Below are positions 1 to 8,782 of a stretch of DNA of 64,000 nucleotides, piece after piece. Within the stretch, counting starts at the first letter, position 1, and each line of letters starts with the position of its first letter. Source of the stretch: CAMAVH01 sp046297835 (GTDB lineage: Bacteria > Pseudomonadota > Alphaproteobacteria > SMXQ01). Below the pieces are notes generated by a model that was given only the letters and a program-made list of their open reading frames with translations, ran no database searches and was not told the DNA's origin. The translations under genes and the position numbers were made by a program. Where the stretch lies: positions 186,001 through 250,000 of the forward strand of contig JBKBHI010000005.1 in the NCBI GenBank assembly GCA_046297835.1. Reading direction: 5' to 3'.

Positions 1-798
1 GGCATGCTGTTCTCGCCGCGCATCTTGATCGACGACGCGCTGGCGGTGCTGGCCACGGTCTTCATCATCCTGATCGGCAAATCGGCCGCGGCCTATGCCA
101 TCGTCAAGGCGTTCAAGCATCCGACGCGCACCGCCTTGGTGATTTCCGCCAGCCTGGCGCAGATCGGCGAGTTTTCCTTCATCCTCGCCGGCATCGGCGT
201 CGCGCTCGATCTGATGCCCGAGCGCGGCCGCGATCTGGTGTTGGCCGGCGCGCTGATCTCGATCCTGCTCAACCCGCTGTTCTTCGTGCTGATCGACAAG
301 CTGCTGCCGAAACTCCAGCCGGCCGACAATGTGGCCGCGCCGGAGGCTCCGGCGGCGGCCGAAGCGGAGGAGGACGCGCCGCAGGCCACCGGTCTCTACG
401 ATCATTCCGTGGTGATCGGCGCGGGACGCGTCGGCGGGCTGGTGATTCAGGCGCTGCGCGACCGGGGCCTACCGTTCCTGGTGGTCGAGGAGAACGGCGA
501 GCGCGTCGCCAAGCTGCGCGAGCTCGGCGTCGAAGCCATCACCGGCAACGCGGTCAAGGACGAGACCCGCACCCTCGCCAACATGACCGGCGCGCGCCGG
601 ATTTTCGTCGCCATCCCCAACGCCTTCGAAGCGGGGCAGGTGGTCGAAAAGCTGCGCGCCGCCAATCCGAACCTGGAAATTCTGGCGCGCAGCCATTCCG
701 ACGAGGAAACCGAACGGTTGCGGCAGCTCGGCGCGAGCCATGTGGTCATGGCCGAAAGCGAGGTCGCGCGCGCCATGGTCAGCATCGCCCAAATCTGA
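1..798 (+). CDS. Cation:proton antiporter (CPA2, KefB/YbaL type), C-terminal part
   Basis: The 5' end lies outside the window and the frame is open from base 1. The visible 265 codons hold the last three or so membrane helices of a CPA2 sodium/potassium-proton exchanger. An Ala/Glu-rich linker follows, then a cytoplasmic TrkA-N (RCK-type) Rossmann domain with the nucleotide-binding motif GAGRVG at visible residues about 139-144. The family exchanges K+ or Na+ for H+ across the inner membrane and is gated by nucleotide or glutathione binding at the RCK domain. No TrkA-C domain is seen after the Rossmann fold, as in YbaL/KefB-like members. The ion used cannot be told from sequence. Confidence 0.85.
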   Translation, partial: GMLFSPRILIDDALAVLATVFIILIGKSAAAYAIVKAFKHPTRTALVISASLAQIGEFSFILAGIGVALDLMPERGRDLVLAGALISILLNPLFFVLIDKLLPKLQPADNVAAPEAPAAAEAEEDAPQATGLYDHSVVIGAGRVGGLVIQALRDRGLPFLVVEENGERVAKLRELGVEAITGNAVKDETRTLANMTGARRIFVAIPNAFEAGQVVEKLRAANPNLEILARSHSDEETERLRQLGASHVVMAESEVARAMVSIAQI

Positions 799-849
799 CG
801 CCCCATCTTTTCCGATCCGGCGTAGCATGGCCGGAACGGGAGAGAGGCA

Positions 850-1653
850 ATGGCGAAGATGCCCGCTTTGTTCATCGGCCACGGCACGCCGATGAACACG
901 CTCAATGACAATTCCTACACTCAGGCGTGGCGCGCGCTTGGCCGGGCCTTGCCGGAAAAGCCGCGCGCCATCCTGGCGGTATCGGCCCATTGGTACATCC
1001 ATGGCACGGCCGTCACCGCCATGCCGATGCCGCGCACCATCCACGATTTCGGCGGATTTCCGCAGGCGCTGTTCGACTTCCGCTATCCCGCGGAAGGCGA
1101 GCCCGGCCTCGCCGCCGAGGTGCGGAAGCTGCTGGCGCCGACCGACGTGGCGCTCGACCAGGGCTGGGGCCTGGATCACGGGGCCTGGTCGGTGCTGGCG
1201 CATCTATTCCCGCAGGCCGACGTGCCGGTGGTGCAGCTCAGCATCGACCGCGCCCAGCCGGCGGGCTGGCATCTCGACCTCGGCCGCCGGCTCGCGCCGC
1301 TGCGCGACGAGGGCGTGCTGATCCTGGGTTCGGGCAACGTCGTCCACAATCTGCGGCTGATCGACCGCGCGGCGATGATAGCGCAGCCGGACGGCCAGAG
1401 CGCGGGCGCGACCTATCCCTGGGCGACGCAGTTCAACGCCGCCATGCGCTCGGCCATCGCCGCCGGCGACGACGCCTCGCTGGTCGATTACGGCAAGTTC
1501 GGCGAGGCGGCGCGCCTCTCGGTGCCGACGCCGGAGCATTACCTGCCGCTGCTTTACGTGATGGGCGCGCGCGTCCAGGGCGAGCCGGTCAGCTTTCCTA
1601 CCGACGGAATCGACCTCGCCAGCATCAGCATGCTGTCGGTGAAGCTAGGGTAG
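850..1653 (+). CDS. ygiD: Class III extradiol dioxygenase, 4,5-DOPA dioxygenase (YgiD) type
   Basis: This 267-residue protein belongs to the LigB-like/YgiD family, which opens catechol rings (DOPA in the named members) using a single metal ion. Four histidines sit at the places expected for the metal site and catalytic base: H11 in FIGHGTPMN, H47 in SAHWY, H166 in GNVVHNL and H230 in PEHYLP. Length is normal for the family. The start is the ATG after a purine-rich GGGAGAGAGG stretch. It stands alone, 50 bases after the antiporter gene. The family call is firm, but the natural substrate is unknown and could be another catechol. Confidence 0.88.
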   Translation: MAKMPALFIGHGTPMNTLNDNSYTQAWRALGRALPEKPRAILAVSAHWYIHGTAVTAMPMPRTIHDFGGFPQALFDFRYPAEGEPGLAAEVRKLLAPTDVALDQGWGLDHGAWSVLAHLFPQADVPVVQLSIDRAQPAGWHLDLGRRLAPLRDEGVLILGSGNVVHNLRLIDRAAMIAQPDGQSAGATYPWATQFNAAMRSAIAAGDDASLVDYGKFGEAARLSVPTPEHYLPLLYVMGARVQGEPVSFPTDGIDLASISMLSVKLG

Positions 1654-1680
1654 GGAGGGGACAATTACCCCCAAAAAAAA

Positions 1681-1771
1681 CCGTCATGCCCGGGCTTGAC
1701 CCGAGCATCCATTTATCCTGCGCTCAGGAATTTGCCTCATGGACCCTCGGGTCAAGCCCGAGGGTGACGAT
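1681..1771. repeat. REP/BIME-like palindromic intergenic repeat, copy 1
   Basis: Two inverted arms built around CGGGCTTGACCCGAG and CTCGGGTCAAGCCCGAG are separated by about 25 bases. The outer ends read GTCATGCC and GGGTGACGA. The same design recurs at 20229-20314 and 33301-33390. It lies between the convergent ygiD and erpA genes and could fold into a long hairpin that stops transcription or protects mRNA ends. Such palindromes are common between alphaproteobacterial genes. Confidence 0.85.
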
Positions 1772-1783
1772 TTCTGATTTGCG

Positions 1784-2116
1784 CTACAGCGCGAAACTGT
1801 TGCCGCAGCCGCAGCTCGCCGTGGCGTTGGGGTTGCTGATCGTGAAGCTCGCGCCGACCAGCTCGTCGACGAAGTCGATCTGCGCGCCGCCCATCAGGTC
1901 GAGCGAGGTCTCGTCGATCACCACCTTGGCGCCGTCCGGGCCGAATAGCTTGTCGTCCGGGTTCACCGCGTCGTCCAGCGTGAAGCCGTATTGATAGCCC
2001 GAGCAGCCGCCGCCGGAGACGGCGACCCGCAGCATGAAGCCAGGCTGCTCGGCGGCCACCAGTTCGGCGATCCGCTTGGCGGCATTGTCGGTGACGGTGA
2101 GAACGTGCTGGGCCAT
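1784..2116 (-). CDS. erpA: Iron-sulfur cluster insertion protein, ErpA/IscA (HesB) family
   Basis: This 110-residue A-type iron-sulfur carrier receives Fe-S clusters from the scaffold and passes them to apoenzymes in the cytoplasm. The three family cysteines are present: C38 in GGGCSGYQY, and C102 and C104 in the C-terminal SCGCGNSF. The start was placed at the ATG giving MAQHVLTVTD, because the longer reading frame upstream runs through the divergent dgt gene. The 102 bases between erpA and dgt must hold both promoters. In alphaproteobacteria the ErpA-like protein commonly neighbours dgt and argS, which fits here. ErpA and IscA cannot be separated with certainty by eye. Confidence 0.93.
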   Translation of the reverse strand: MAQHVLTVTDNAAKRIAELVAAEQPGFMLRVAVSGGGCSGYQYGFTLDDAVNPDDKLFGPDGAKVVIDETSLDLMGGAQIDFVDELVGASFTISNPNATASCGCGNSFAL

Positions 2117-2218
2117 GAAGACTATGTAATGGCTGGCGCTTCTTCTGCCAAGACCGCCCTTGAGTAACTCGCCTGAGGCACCTGGGAATGGCCCCAAGAT
2201 GGGTGTAGGGTCCGCGCC

Positions 2219-3436
2219 ATGACCGAATCCTTCCCTCAGGCGGCCTTCAGTTCGCCCGATCAGCTCCCTCATGAGCCGAGGGGGTTGGCGGCTTACGCCT
2301 GCAAGCCGTGGGAGAGCCGGGGGCGGCAGCATCCCGAAGCGGAGGCGGCCGACCGCTCGCCGTTTCAGCGCGATCGCGACCGGGTGATCCATTCCACCGC
2401 TTTCCGCCGCCTGAAGCACAAGACCCAGGTTTTCGTCTATCACGAGGGCGACCATTACCGGACCCGGCTGACCCACAGCCTGGAAGTCTCGCAGATCGCC
2501 CGCACCATCAGCCGCCAGCTCGGGCTGAACGAGGACCTGGCGGAAGCCCTGGCGCTCGCCCACGACCTCGGCCACACGCCCTTCGGCCATGCCGGGGAGG
2601 AGGCGCTGCACGGCTGCATGGCGGCGTTTGGGGGATTCGACCACAACGCCCAGACGTTGCGCATCCTGACCAAGCTGGAACAGCGCTACGCCGCCTTCGA
2701 CGGCCTGAACCTGACCTGGGAGACGCTGGAAGGCGTCGTGAAGCACAACGGGCCGTTGCTTGGCGGCAGTAAGTCAAAAGATATCAGCCTCTTGCCGATT
2801 CCAATTCAGGAATACAATCAAGAGGTGGACTTGCATCTGACAAGTTACGCAAGTTGCGAGGCTCAAGTCGCTGCTTTATCTGACGATATTGCCTACAATA
2901 ACCATGATATCGACGATGGCCTGCGCGCCGGCCTGTTCGCGCCGGAGGATCTTGCCGAGGTGCCCCTGGTCGGGCCGGTGTTCGCCGAGATCAAGGCGCG
3001 CTATCCGGGGCTGGAACGCTCCCGCCTGATCCATGAGGCCGTCCGCAAGCTGATCAGCCTGATGGTCGGCGACTTGCTGGCCGAGACCCGCCGCCGGCTC
3101 GCCGAAGCCAAGCCCGGCTCGGCCGACGATGTCCGTGCCCTGGGCCGCCCGATCGTGGCTTTTTCCCAGGAAATGCAAGAGCATGACCGGGCTTTGAAGG
3201 CTTTCCTGTTCAAGCGGATGTATCGCCATTACAAGGTCAACCGCATGACCTCCAAGGCCAAGCGGGTGGTGCGCGACCTGTTCGCACTGTTCCTGCAGGA
3301 GCCCGACAGCCTGCCGTCGGAATGGCAGGCGCGGACCAATGGACCGGGCACGCCGAAAACCGCCCGGGTGGTGGCGGACTATATCGCCGGCATGACCGAT
3401 GGATACGCCATGCGCGAGCGTGAGCGGTTGTTCTAA
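2219..3436 (+). CDS. dgt: Deoxyguanosinetriphosphate triphosphohydrolase-like protein (HD domain)
   Basis: This 405-residue HD-superfamily enzyme is of the dGTPase type 2 group, which splits dNTPs to deoxynucleosides and triphosphate and so trims nucleotide pools. The metal-binding residues are in order: H86 in RLTHSLEVSQ, H115-D116 in LAHDLGHTPFGH, and an aspartate pair near 222 in LSDDIAYNNHDID. The gene is complete. An AT-richer patch, roughly 2765-2910, encodes the stretch just before the third metal ligand. It uses codons unlike the rest of the gene, although the protein family continues unbroken through it. The stop is 34 bases before the chosen argS start, so the two may be co-transcribed. 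Confidence 0.93.
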   Translation: MTESFPQAAFSSPDQLPHEPRGLAAYACKPWESRGRQHPEAEAADRSPFQRDRDRVIHSTAFRRLKHKTQVFVYHEGDHYRTRLTHSLEVSQIARTISRQLGLNEDLAEALALAHDLGHTPFGHAGEEALHGCMAAFGGFDHNAQTLRILTKLEQRYAAFDGLNLTWETLEGVVKHNGPLLGGSKSKDISLLPIPIQEYNQEVDLHLTSYASCEAQVAALSDDIAYNNHDIDDGLRAGLFAPEDLAEVPLVGPVFAEIKARYPGLERSRLIHEAVRKLISLMVGDLLAETRRRLAEAKPGSADDVRALGRPIVAFSQEMQEHDRALKAFLFKRMYRHYKVNRMTSKAKRVVRDLFALFLQEPDSLPSEWQARTNGPGTPKTARVVADYIAGMTDGYAMRERERLF

Positions 3437-3470
3437 GAGTTGCGTGAGTGGTTTAAGTAAGAAGAATAAG

Positions 3471-5210
3471 ATGAATATCTACAGAGACTTCAAATCGAAA
3501 ATTGAGACAGAGCTTAAGGCTCTGGATTTGCCCGCCGGCCTCGATTTCGGCCGTCTGACCGTCGAGCCGCCGCGCGACGCCAGCCATGGCGATCTCTCGA
3601 CCAATGCCGCCCTCGTGCTGGCCAAGGACGCCGGCCTGAAGCCGCGCGATCTGGCGGACAATCTGGCTGAGCGTCTTCGTAAGTTACCTGATGTAACTGA
3701 AGTTGCCGTGGCCGGTCCCGGTTTCGTTAATATCCGCCTCGGCGAAGGCGTCTGGCGCGGCCAGCTCGCCGGCATCCTGGTCGCCGGCCCCAAGTTCGCC
3801 AGCGCGCCCAAAAAGGGCGTCAAAGTGAACGTCGAATACGTCTCGGCCAATCCGACCGGGCCGATGCATGTCGGCCATGCCCGCGGCGCGGTGGTCGGCG
3901 ACGCGCTCGCGCGTCTGCTGGAAAAGGCCGGTTTCGACGTCACCCGCGAATATTACATCAACGACGCCGGCGCCCAGGTCGATGTCCTGGCCCGTTCGGC
4001 GCATCTGCGTTACCGCGAGGCGCTCGGGCAGGATATCGGCGAGATCCCGGCCGGCCTCTATCCGGGCGAATATCTGAAAGACGTCGGGGCGGCCCTGGCG
4101 GCCAAATACGGCGACAAGTTCGCCAATGCCCCGGAAGCGGACTGGTTGGCCGAGGTGCGCGCGTTCGCCATCGCCGCCATGCTCGAACTGATCAAGGAAG
4201 ATCTCCTGGCGCTCGGCGTGAACCATGCCGTTTTCGCTTCCGAACGCGCCCTGGTCGAGGCCGGCAAGGTCGAGGAGGCGTTCAAGGCGCTCGAAGCTCA
4301 GGGCCTGATCTATACCGGCGTGCTGGAGCCGCCCAAGGGCAAGACGCCGGACGATTGGGAGCCGCGCCCGCAGGTGCTGTTCAAATCGTCCGGGTTCGGC
4401 GACGACACCGACCGGCCGCTCAAGAAATCCGACGGCACCTGGACCTATTTCGCCTCGGACATCGCCTACCATTTCGACAAGTTCAAGCGCGGCTTCGCCC
4501 AGCAGATCGACGTCTGGGGCGCCGATCACGGCGGCTATATCAAGCGGATGCAGGCCGCGGTGAAGGCGATCACCGGCGGGCAGGGCGCGCTCGATGTCAA
4601 AATCTGCCAGCTCGTCAATCTCACCGAGAACGGCGCGCCGGTGAAAATGTCCAAGCGCGCCGGCACCTTCGTGACGCTGCGCGAGGTGGTGGACCGGGTC
4701 GGCAAGGACGTCGTGCGCTTCATCATGCTGACGCGCAAGAACGACGCGGCGCTCGATTTCGACCTCGCCAAAGTGGTCGAGCAGTCCAAGGAAAACCCGG
4801 TTTTCTACGTGCAATATGCCCACGCCCGGGCGCATTCGGTCTTCCGCAACGCCGCCGAGGCCTTCGCCGGCCTGACGACCGATCCGGCGAGCCTGGCGAA
4901 GGCCGATCTGGCGCGCTTGACCGACCCGGACGAAATCGCTTTGATCAAATTGATGGCCACTTGGCCGCGCATCGTCGACAGCGCGGCCGAGGCCCATGAG
5001 CCGCACCGCGTCGCCTTCTATCTGCAGGAGGTCGCGGCGGCGTTTCACGGGCTGTGGAACAAGGGCAACAGCGACATCGGCGCCCGTTTCATCGTGGCGG
5101 GCGACCGGGGGATCACCGAGGCGCGTCTGGCGCTCTTGCGCGGCGTGACGACGGTGATCGCGTCAGGTTTGGACGTGCTCGGTGTCGCCCCAGTCGAGGA
5201 GATGCGTTGA
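3471..5210 (+). CDS. argS: Arginyl-tRNA synthetase
   Basis: This class I aminoacyl-tRNA synthetase of 579 residues charges tRNA-Arg. The HIGH motif appears as HVGH at 133-136 within NPTGPMHVGHARGA. The KMSK motif is intact at 392-395 (VKMSKRAGTF). The N-terminal additional domain and the C-terminal DALR anticodon-binding domain are both present by length. I chose the ATG giving MNIYRDFKSK, preceded by the purine run AAGAAGAATAAG, over an upstream in-frame ATG inside dgt. The first 70 bases are AT-rich compared with the remainder. It leads the argS-SPOR-nagZ-M50-scpAB run. Confidence 0.97.
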   Translation: MNIYRDFKSKIETELKALDLPAGLDFGRLTVEPPRDASHGDLSTNAALVLAKDAGLKPRDLADNLAERLRKLPDVTEVAVAGPGFVNIRLGEGVWRGQLAGILVAGPKFASAPKKGVKVNVEYVSANPTGPMHVGHARGAVVGDALARLLEKAGFDVTREYYINDAGAQVDVLARSAHLRYREALGQDIGEIPAGLYPGEYLKDVGAALAAKYGDKFANAPEADWLAEVRAFAIAAMLELIKEDLLALGVNHAVFASERALVEAGKVEEAFKALEAQGLIYTGVLEPPKGKTPDDWEPRPQVLFKSSGFGDDTDRPLKKSDGTWTYFASDIAYHFDKFKRGFAQQIDVWGADHGGYIKRMQAAVKAITGGQGALDVKICQLVNLTENGAPVKMSKRAGTFVTLREVVDRVGKDVVRFIMLTRKNDAALDFDLAKVVEQSKENPVFYVQYAHARAHSVFRNAAEAFAGLTTDPASLAKADLARLTDPDEIALIKLMATWPRIVDSAAEAHEPHRVAFYLQEVAAAFHGLWNKGNSDIGARFIVAGDRGITEARLALLRGVTTVIASGLDVLGVAPVEEMR

Positions 5211-6109
5211 TGTCCCGCTACGACGACGACGACGACAGTTTCGAGCGCCCCTCCGGCGGCAGCGAGCGCCGGGTCGGCTCGAGTTCCATCGCCTACGAAA
5301 GCCCGCAGCGCAAGCCGGGCCGCCGGCGTCTCATCACCGGCCTGGTGGTGGTGCTGGCGATCGGCGGCTTCATCGGCATCGTCTGGCACGCTTACAACCA
5401 GGGCAAGGCGGGCGGCGGCGACGGCGTCGTGCCGGTCATCAAGGCCGAAGACAGCCCGACGCGCGTGCGGCCCGACCAGCCGGGCGGCATGGATGTGCCC
5501 AATCAGGACAAGCTGATCTACGAACGGCTCGCGCCGGGCAGCCAGATGGCCGCCCCGCAGGTCGAGCGGCTGCTGCCGCCGGCCGAAGCGCCGGTGGCGC
5601 GGCCGCAAGCGCCGGCCCCGGTCCCGCCGCCCCAGGCGCCGCAAGCCGCCGCGCCGACCGACCTGCAGCCGCCGCCGCTCGGCGAGCGCCAGGTGACGAC
5701 CGCGCCCCCAAGCAATTCGGTGGCCCCGCAAGCCGTGCCGAGCCAGCCGCCGATTCCCGTCGCGCCGCCGGCCCCGTCGCAGGCCGTGCCGCCATCCCAA
5801 GCGCCACAGCAGGCCGTTCAAGCGCCGCGCCCGACGCCGGCTCCCGCGCCGGCGGCTCAATCCATTCCGGCGGGTGCCGCACGGGTCCAGCTCGGCGCAG
5901 TGCGCTCGGCCGACGCGGCCCAGAAGGAATGGGCGCGGCTGCAGAACGCCCACAAGGACCTGCTCGGCGGTTTGAGCATGAACGTGGTCACGGCGGACCT
6001 TGGCGAGCGCGGCATCTACTACCGCATCCAAGCCGGTCCGGCCGCCGACGCCGCCGACCTGTGCGCCAAGCTGAAAGCCCGCAACGTGGGCTGCATCGTT
6101 GTCCGCTAA
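5210..6109 (+). CDS. SPOR domain-containing membrane protein
   Basis: This 299-residue protein has three parts. First is a charged cytoplasmic N-terminus with an Asp run. A single membrane helix follows near residues 43-63. A long Pro/Ala/Gln-rich periplasmic linker then leads to a C-terminal SPOR domain from about residue 222. SPOR domains bind denuded peptidoglycan and bring proteins to the division septum. The start overlaps the argS stop (TGATG), which indicates translational coupling. Position between argS and nagZ is the usual alphaproteobacterial arrangement. The specific role, septal or general wall remodelling, is not shown by sequence. Confidence 0.9.
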   Translation: MSRYDDDDDSFERPSGGSERRVGSSSIAYESPQRKPGRRRLITGLVVVLAIGGFIGIVWHAYNQGKAGGGDGVVPVIKAEDSPTRVRPDQPGGMDVPNQDKLIYERLAPGSQMAAPQVERLLPPAEAPVARPQAPAPVPPPQAPQAAAPTDLQPPPLGERQVTTAPPSNSVAPQAVPSQPPIPVAPPAPSQAVPPSQAPQQAVQAPRPTPAPAPAAQSIPAGAARVQLGAVRSADAAQKEWARLQNAHKDLLGGLSMNVVTADLGERGIYYRIQAGPAADAADLCAKLKARNVGCIVVR

Positions 6110-7127
6110 GCCGCTCGCCGCGATCCTCGGCTGCGCCGGCCCGCGCTTGAGCGATACCGAACGGGCGTTTTTCCGCGAGGCCGATCCCTACGGCTTCATC
6201 CTGTTCGCGCGCAACGTCGAGACGCCGGAGCAAGTCCGCGCGCTGGTGAAAGAGCTGCGTCACGCCGTCGGCCGCGCCGCGCCTGTCCTGATCGACCAGG
6301 AGGGCGGGCGCGTGCAGCGCTTGAAGCCGCCGCATTGGCGGGCCGCGCCGCCGGGTCGCCGGTTCGGCGAGGTTTGGGCGCGCGATCCGCAGGGGGCGGA
6401 ACGGGCGGCGGCGGCCAACGCCCGGCTGATCGCCGCCGAACTGGCCGATCTCGGTATCGACGTCGATTGCCTGCCGTTGCTCGATGTGCCCGTGCCCGGC
6501 GCGCACGACATCATCGGCGACCGGGCCTTCGGGGAGACGCCGGAAGTCGTTGCCGCTTTGGGCCGCGCCGTGTGCGGCGCGTTGCGCGCCGGCGGCGTCA
6601 TGCCCATCGTCAAGCATATCCCCGGCCACGGCCGCGCCGGCTCGGACAGCCATCTCGAATTGCCGGTGGTCGAGGCCGCGCGCGCCGAACTGAGCGCCAC
6701 GGATTTCGCGCCGTTCAAGGCGCTGGCGGGCGAGGCGGCCTGGGCGATGACGGCGCATGTCGTCTATAGCGCCATCGACCCGTCCGCGCCGGCCACTTTG
6801 TCGGCCACGGTCATCGGCGAGATCATCCGCGGCGAGATCGGTTTCGAGGGACCGCTGATTTCCGACGATCTCTCGATGAAGGCGTTGTCCGGCGATTTCG
6901 CCGGGCGCACGCGCGGCGCGCTCGCCGCCGGGTGCGACCTGGTCCTGCATTGCAACGGCGACATGGCCGAGATGGAAGCGGTCGCCGGCGCGTGCCGCGG
7001 CGTCTCGGGGCGGAGTTGGGAGCGGCTGATCAAAGCGGCGGGCCATGTCCGCCGGCCCGAAGCCGTGGATCGCGCGGCGTTGCTCGCCGAGGTCAATGAC
7101 CTGCTTTCCGTCACGGTGCGTTCGTAA
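6099..7127 (+). CDS. nagZ: Beta-N-acetylhexosaminidase NagZ (GH3)
   Basis: This 342-residue glycoside hydrolase family 3 enzyme removes N-acetylglucosamine from 1,6-anhydro-muropeptides during cytoplasmic cell-wall recycling. The hallmark KHIPGHGRAGSDSH motif, carrying the Asp-His pair of NagZ enzymes, sits near residues 172-185. A later segment ISDDLSMKAL holds the catalytic nucleophile region. The only reasonable start in frame is TTG at 6099, inside the end of the SPOR gene (11-base overlap). No ATG or GTG would keep the first strand (AAILGCAGPRL). A weak start plus overlap suggests expression coupled to the preceding gene. Confidence 0.93.
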   Translation: MSAKPLAAILGCAGPRLSDTERAFFREADPYGFILFARNVETPEQVRALVKELRHAVGRAAPVLIDQEGGRVQRLKPPHWRAAPPGRRFGEVWARDPQGAERAAAANARLIAAELADLGIDVDCLPLLDVPVPGAHDIIGDRAFGETPEVVAALGRAVCGALRAGGVMPIVKHIPGHGRAGSDSHLELPVVEAARAELSATDFAPFKALAGEAAWAMTAHVVYSAIDPSAPATLSATVIGEIIRGEIGFEGPLISDDLSMKALSGDFAGRTRGALAAGCDLVLHCNGDMAEMEAVAGACRGVSGRSWERLIKAAGHVRRPEAVDRAALLAEVNDLLSVTVRS

Positions 7128-7826
7128 ATGTTCGACATCAACGTTCCCGCCTTGCTGCACGGCTTCTCGGTCTGGGCGCTGCCGGTGATTTTCGCCATCA
7201 CCTTGCATGAAGCGGCCCACGGCTATGCCGCGCTGCGCTTAGGCGACGACACGGCGGCGCGGGCGGGGCGGCTATCGCTCAATCCGCTGCGCCACATCGA
7301 CCGCTTCGGCACCATCCTGCTGCCCGCGATCCTGCTGCTGATCCGCGCGCCGTTCCTGTTCGGCTACGCCAAGCCGGTGCCGGTCAATTTCGGCCGGCTG
7401 CGCCGGCCCAAGCGCGACATGATCTGGGTCGCCGCCGCCGGCCCGGCGACCAACGTCGCGCTCGCCATCGTTTCGGCGCTGCTGATCTATCCGGCGCTGC
7501 TGCTGCCCGAGAGCGCTGCGCCATGGGCTGTGGAAAACCTGCAAAATTCGGTGCAGATCAACGCCATCCTGGCGGTTTTCAACATGATCCCGGTGCCGCC
7601 GCTCGACGGCGGGCGCGTCGTCACCGGCCTGTTGCCGATGCCGCTCGCCTGGCGCTACGCGCGGCTTGAGCGATTCGGCCTGTTCCTGCTCATCGGCGTG
7701 CTGTTCATCCTGCCCATGCTCGGCAATCAACTGGGGATAAATATTGATATTTTTTCCTGGCTGATCGGTCCTCCGGTAGACTATCTCATCAGGTTCGTCG
7801 CCTTCGTCACGGGCCTATCCCCGTGA
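7128..7826 (+). CDS. Site-2 protease family (M50) intramembrane metalloprotease
   Basis: This 232-residue polytopic membrane protein has the zinc-binding HEAAH motif at residues 27-31 in the first membrane helix. The second motif NMIPVPPLDGGRV, supplying the third zinc ligand (Asp), lies near residue 158. It is the short form without a PDZ domain, unlike RseP. The ATG directly abuts the nagZ stop (TAAATG), so it is certainly in the same operon. Its substrate is unknown. Placement between nagZ and scpA is conserved in many alphaproteobacteria. Confidence 0.9.
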   Translation: MFDINVPALLHGFSVWALPVIFAITLHEAAHGYAALRLGDDTAARAGRLSLNPLRHIDRFGTILLPAILLLIRAPFLFGYAKPVPVNFGRLRRPKRDMIWVAAAGPATNVALAIVSALLIYPALLLPESAAPWAVENLQNSVQINAILAVFNMIPVPPLDGGRVVTGLLPMPLAWRYARLERFGLFLLIGVLFILPMLGNQLGINIDIFSWLIGPPVDYLIRFVAFVTGLSP

Positions 7827-7870
7827 TCTCCTTCACAGTTCGGCCGCTCCGCGCGCCCTAAGATCGTTCC

Positions 7871-8782
7871 ATGATCGCTTCCGCCGAAACCGAGACAGCC
7901 GCCACCGAGAGCCAGCCCGTCGATCAGCAGGCCGTGGACGCGCTTGTCACCGAGAGCCAGCTGCTCGTCGATCTCGACGGCTTCGAGGGGCCGATCGACG
8001 TGCTGCTCGCGCTCGCGCGCGACCAGAAGGTCGATCTCACCAAAATCTCGATCCTGCAACTCGCCGACCAGTATCTCGCCTTCGTCGCGCGGGCCCGCAG
8101 CGTGCGTCTCGAATTGGCGGCCGACTATCTCGTCATGGCGGCGTGGCTCGCCTATCTCAAGTCGCGTCTGCTGCTGCCGGTGTCGGAAGTGCCGGACGAG
8201 GAGCCGACCGGCGCCGAGATGGCCGCCGCGCTCGCCTTCCAGCTGCGCCGCTTGGAAGCCATGCAGGATGCCGGCGCTCGGCTGTTCGCCCGTTCGCTGC
8301 TCGGGCGCGACGTTTTCGCGCGCGGCGCGCCGGAAAAGGTCGAGGTCGTCTCCGACATCCATTACGAGACCAAGCTCTACGAGCTGCTGCGCGCCTATGG
8401 CGACATCCGCAACAAGACCGAAGCCGCCGCGCCGCTGGAGATCGCCCAAGCCGAGCTTTATTCGGTCGAGGTCGCGCTCGAGCGCCTGCGCGAGCATCTC
8501 GGCCGCATGCCCGATTGGAAGACGCTGATGTCCTTCCTGCCGCCAGGCCTCCACGATAGCCTGGTCATGCGCTCCGCCATTGCCGCGACCTTCGTCGCCA
8601 GCCTGGAGATGGTGCGCGAGGGCAAGCTGCAGATCCGCCAATCCGGCCATTTCCAGGAAATTTTTCTGCGCCAGCCTGATGCCGAGCCCGCCGCCGCGCC
8701 GAGCGGCGCCGGCGATCAGGTTGACGCCGAACCGACCGATACCGACCCGTCCGCATCCGAACAAGAAGACAAGCCGCAATGA
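7871..8782 (+). CDS. scpA: Segregation and condensation protein A
   Basis: This 303-residue kleisin subunit of the SMC-ScpAB condensin bridges the SMC heads during chromosome compaction and segregation. The characteristic N-terminal segment, DGFEGPIDVLLALARDQKVD, follows a 35-residue acidic/polar lead. The C-terminal winged-helix region is present, with an Ala/Pro/Glu-rich tail after it. The scpB start overlaps its stop by four bases (ATGA), so the two subunits are made together. Length is slightly above the usual 250-280 because of the two tails. Confidence 0.95.
   Translation: MIASAETETAATESQPVDQQAVDALVTESQLLVDLDGFEGPIDVLLALARDQKVDLTKISILQLADQYLAFVARARSVRLELAADYLVMAAWLAYLKSRLLLPVSEVPDEEPTGAEMAAALAFQLRRLEAMQDAGARLFARSLLGRDVFARGAPEKVEVVSDIHYETKLYELLRAYGDIRNKTEAAAPLEIAQAELYSVEVALERLREHLGRMPDWKTLMSFLPPGLHDSLVMRSAIAATFVASLEMVREGKLQIRQSGHFQEIFLRQPDAEPAAAPSGAGDQVDAEPTDTDPSASEQEDKPQ

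Noticed and set aside
3684..5048. Minus-strand 454-codon frame in argS
   Set aside because: His/Arg-rich product typical of antisense frames in GC-rich genes; argS is certain.
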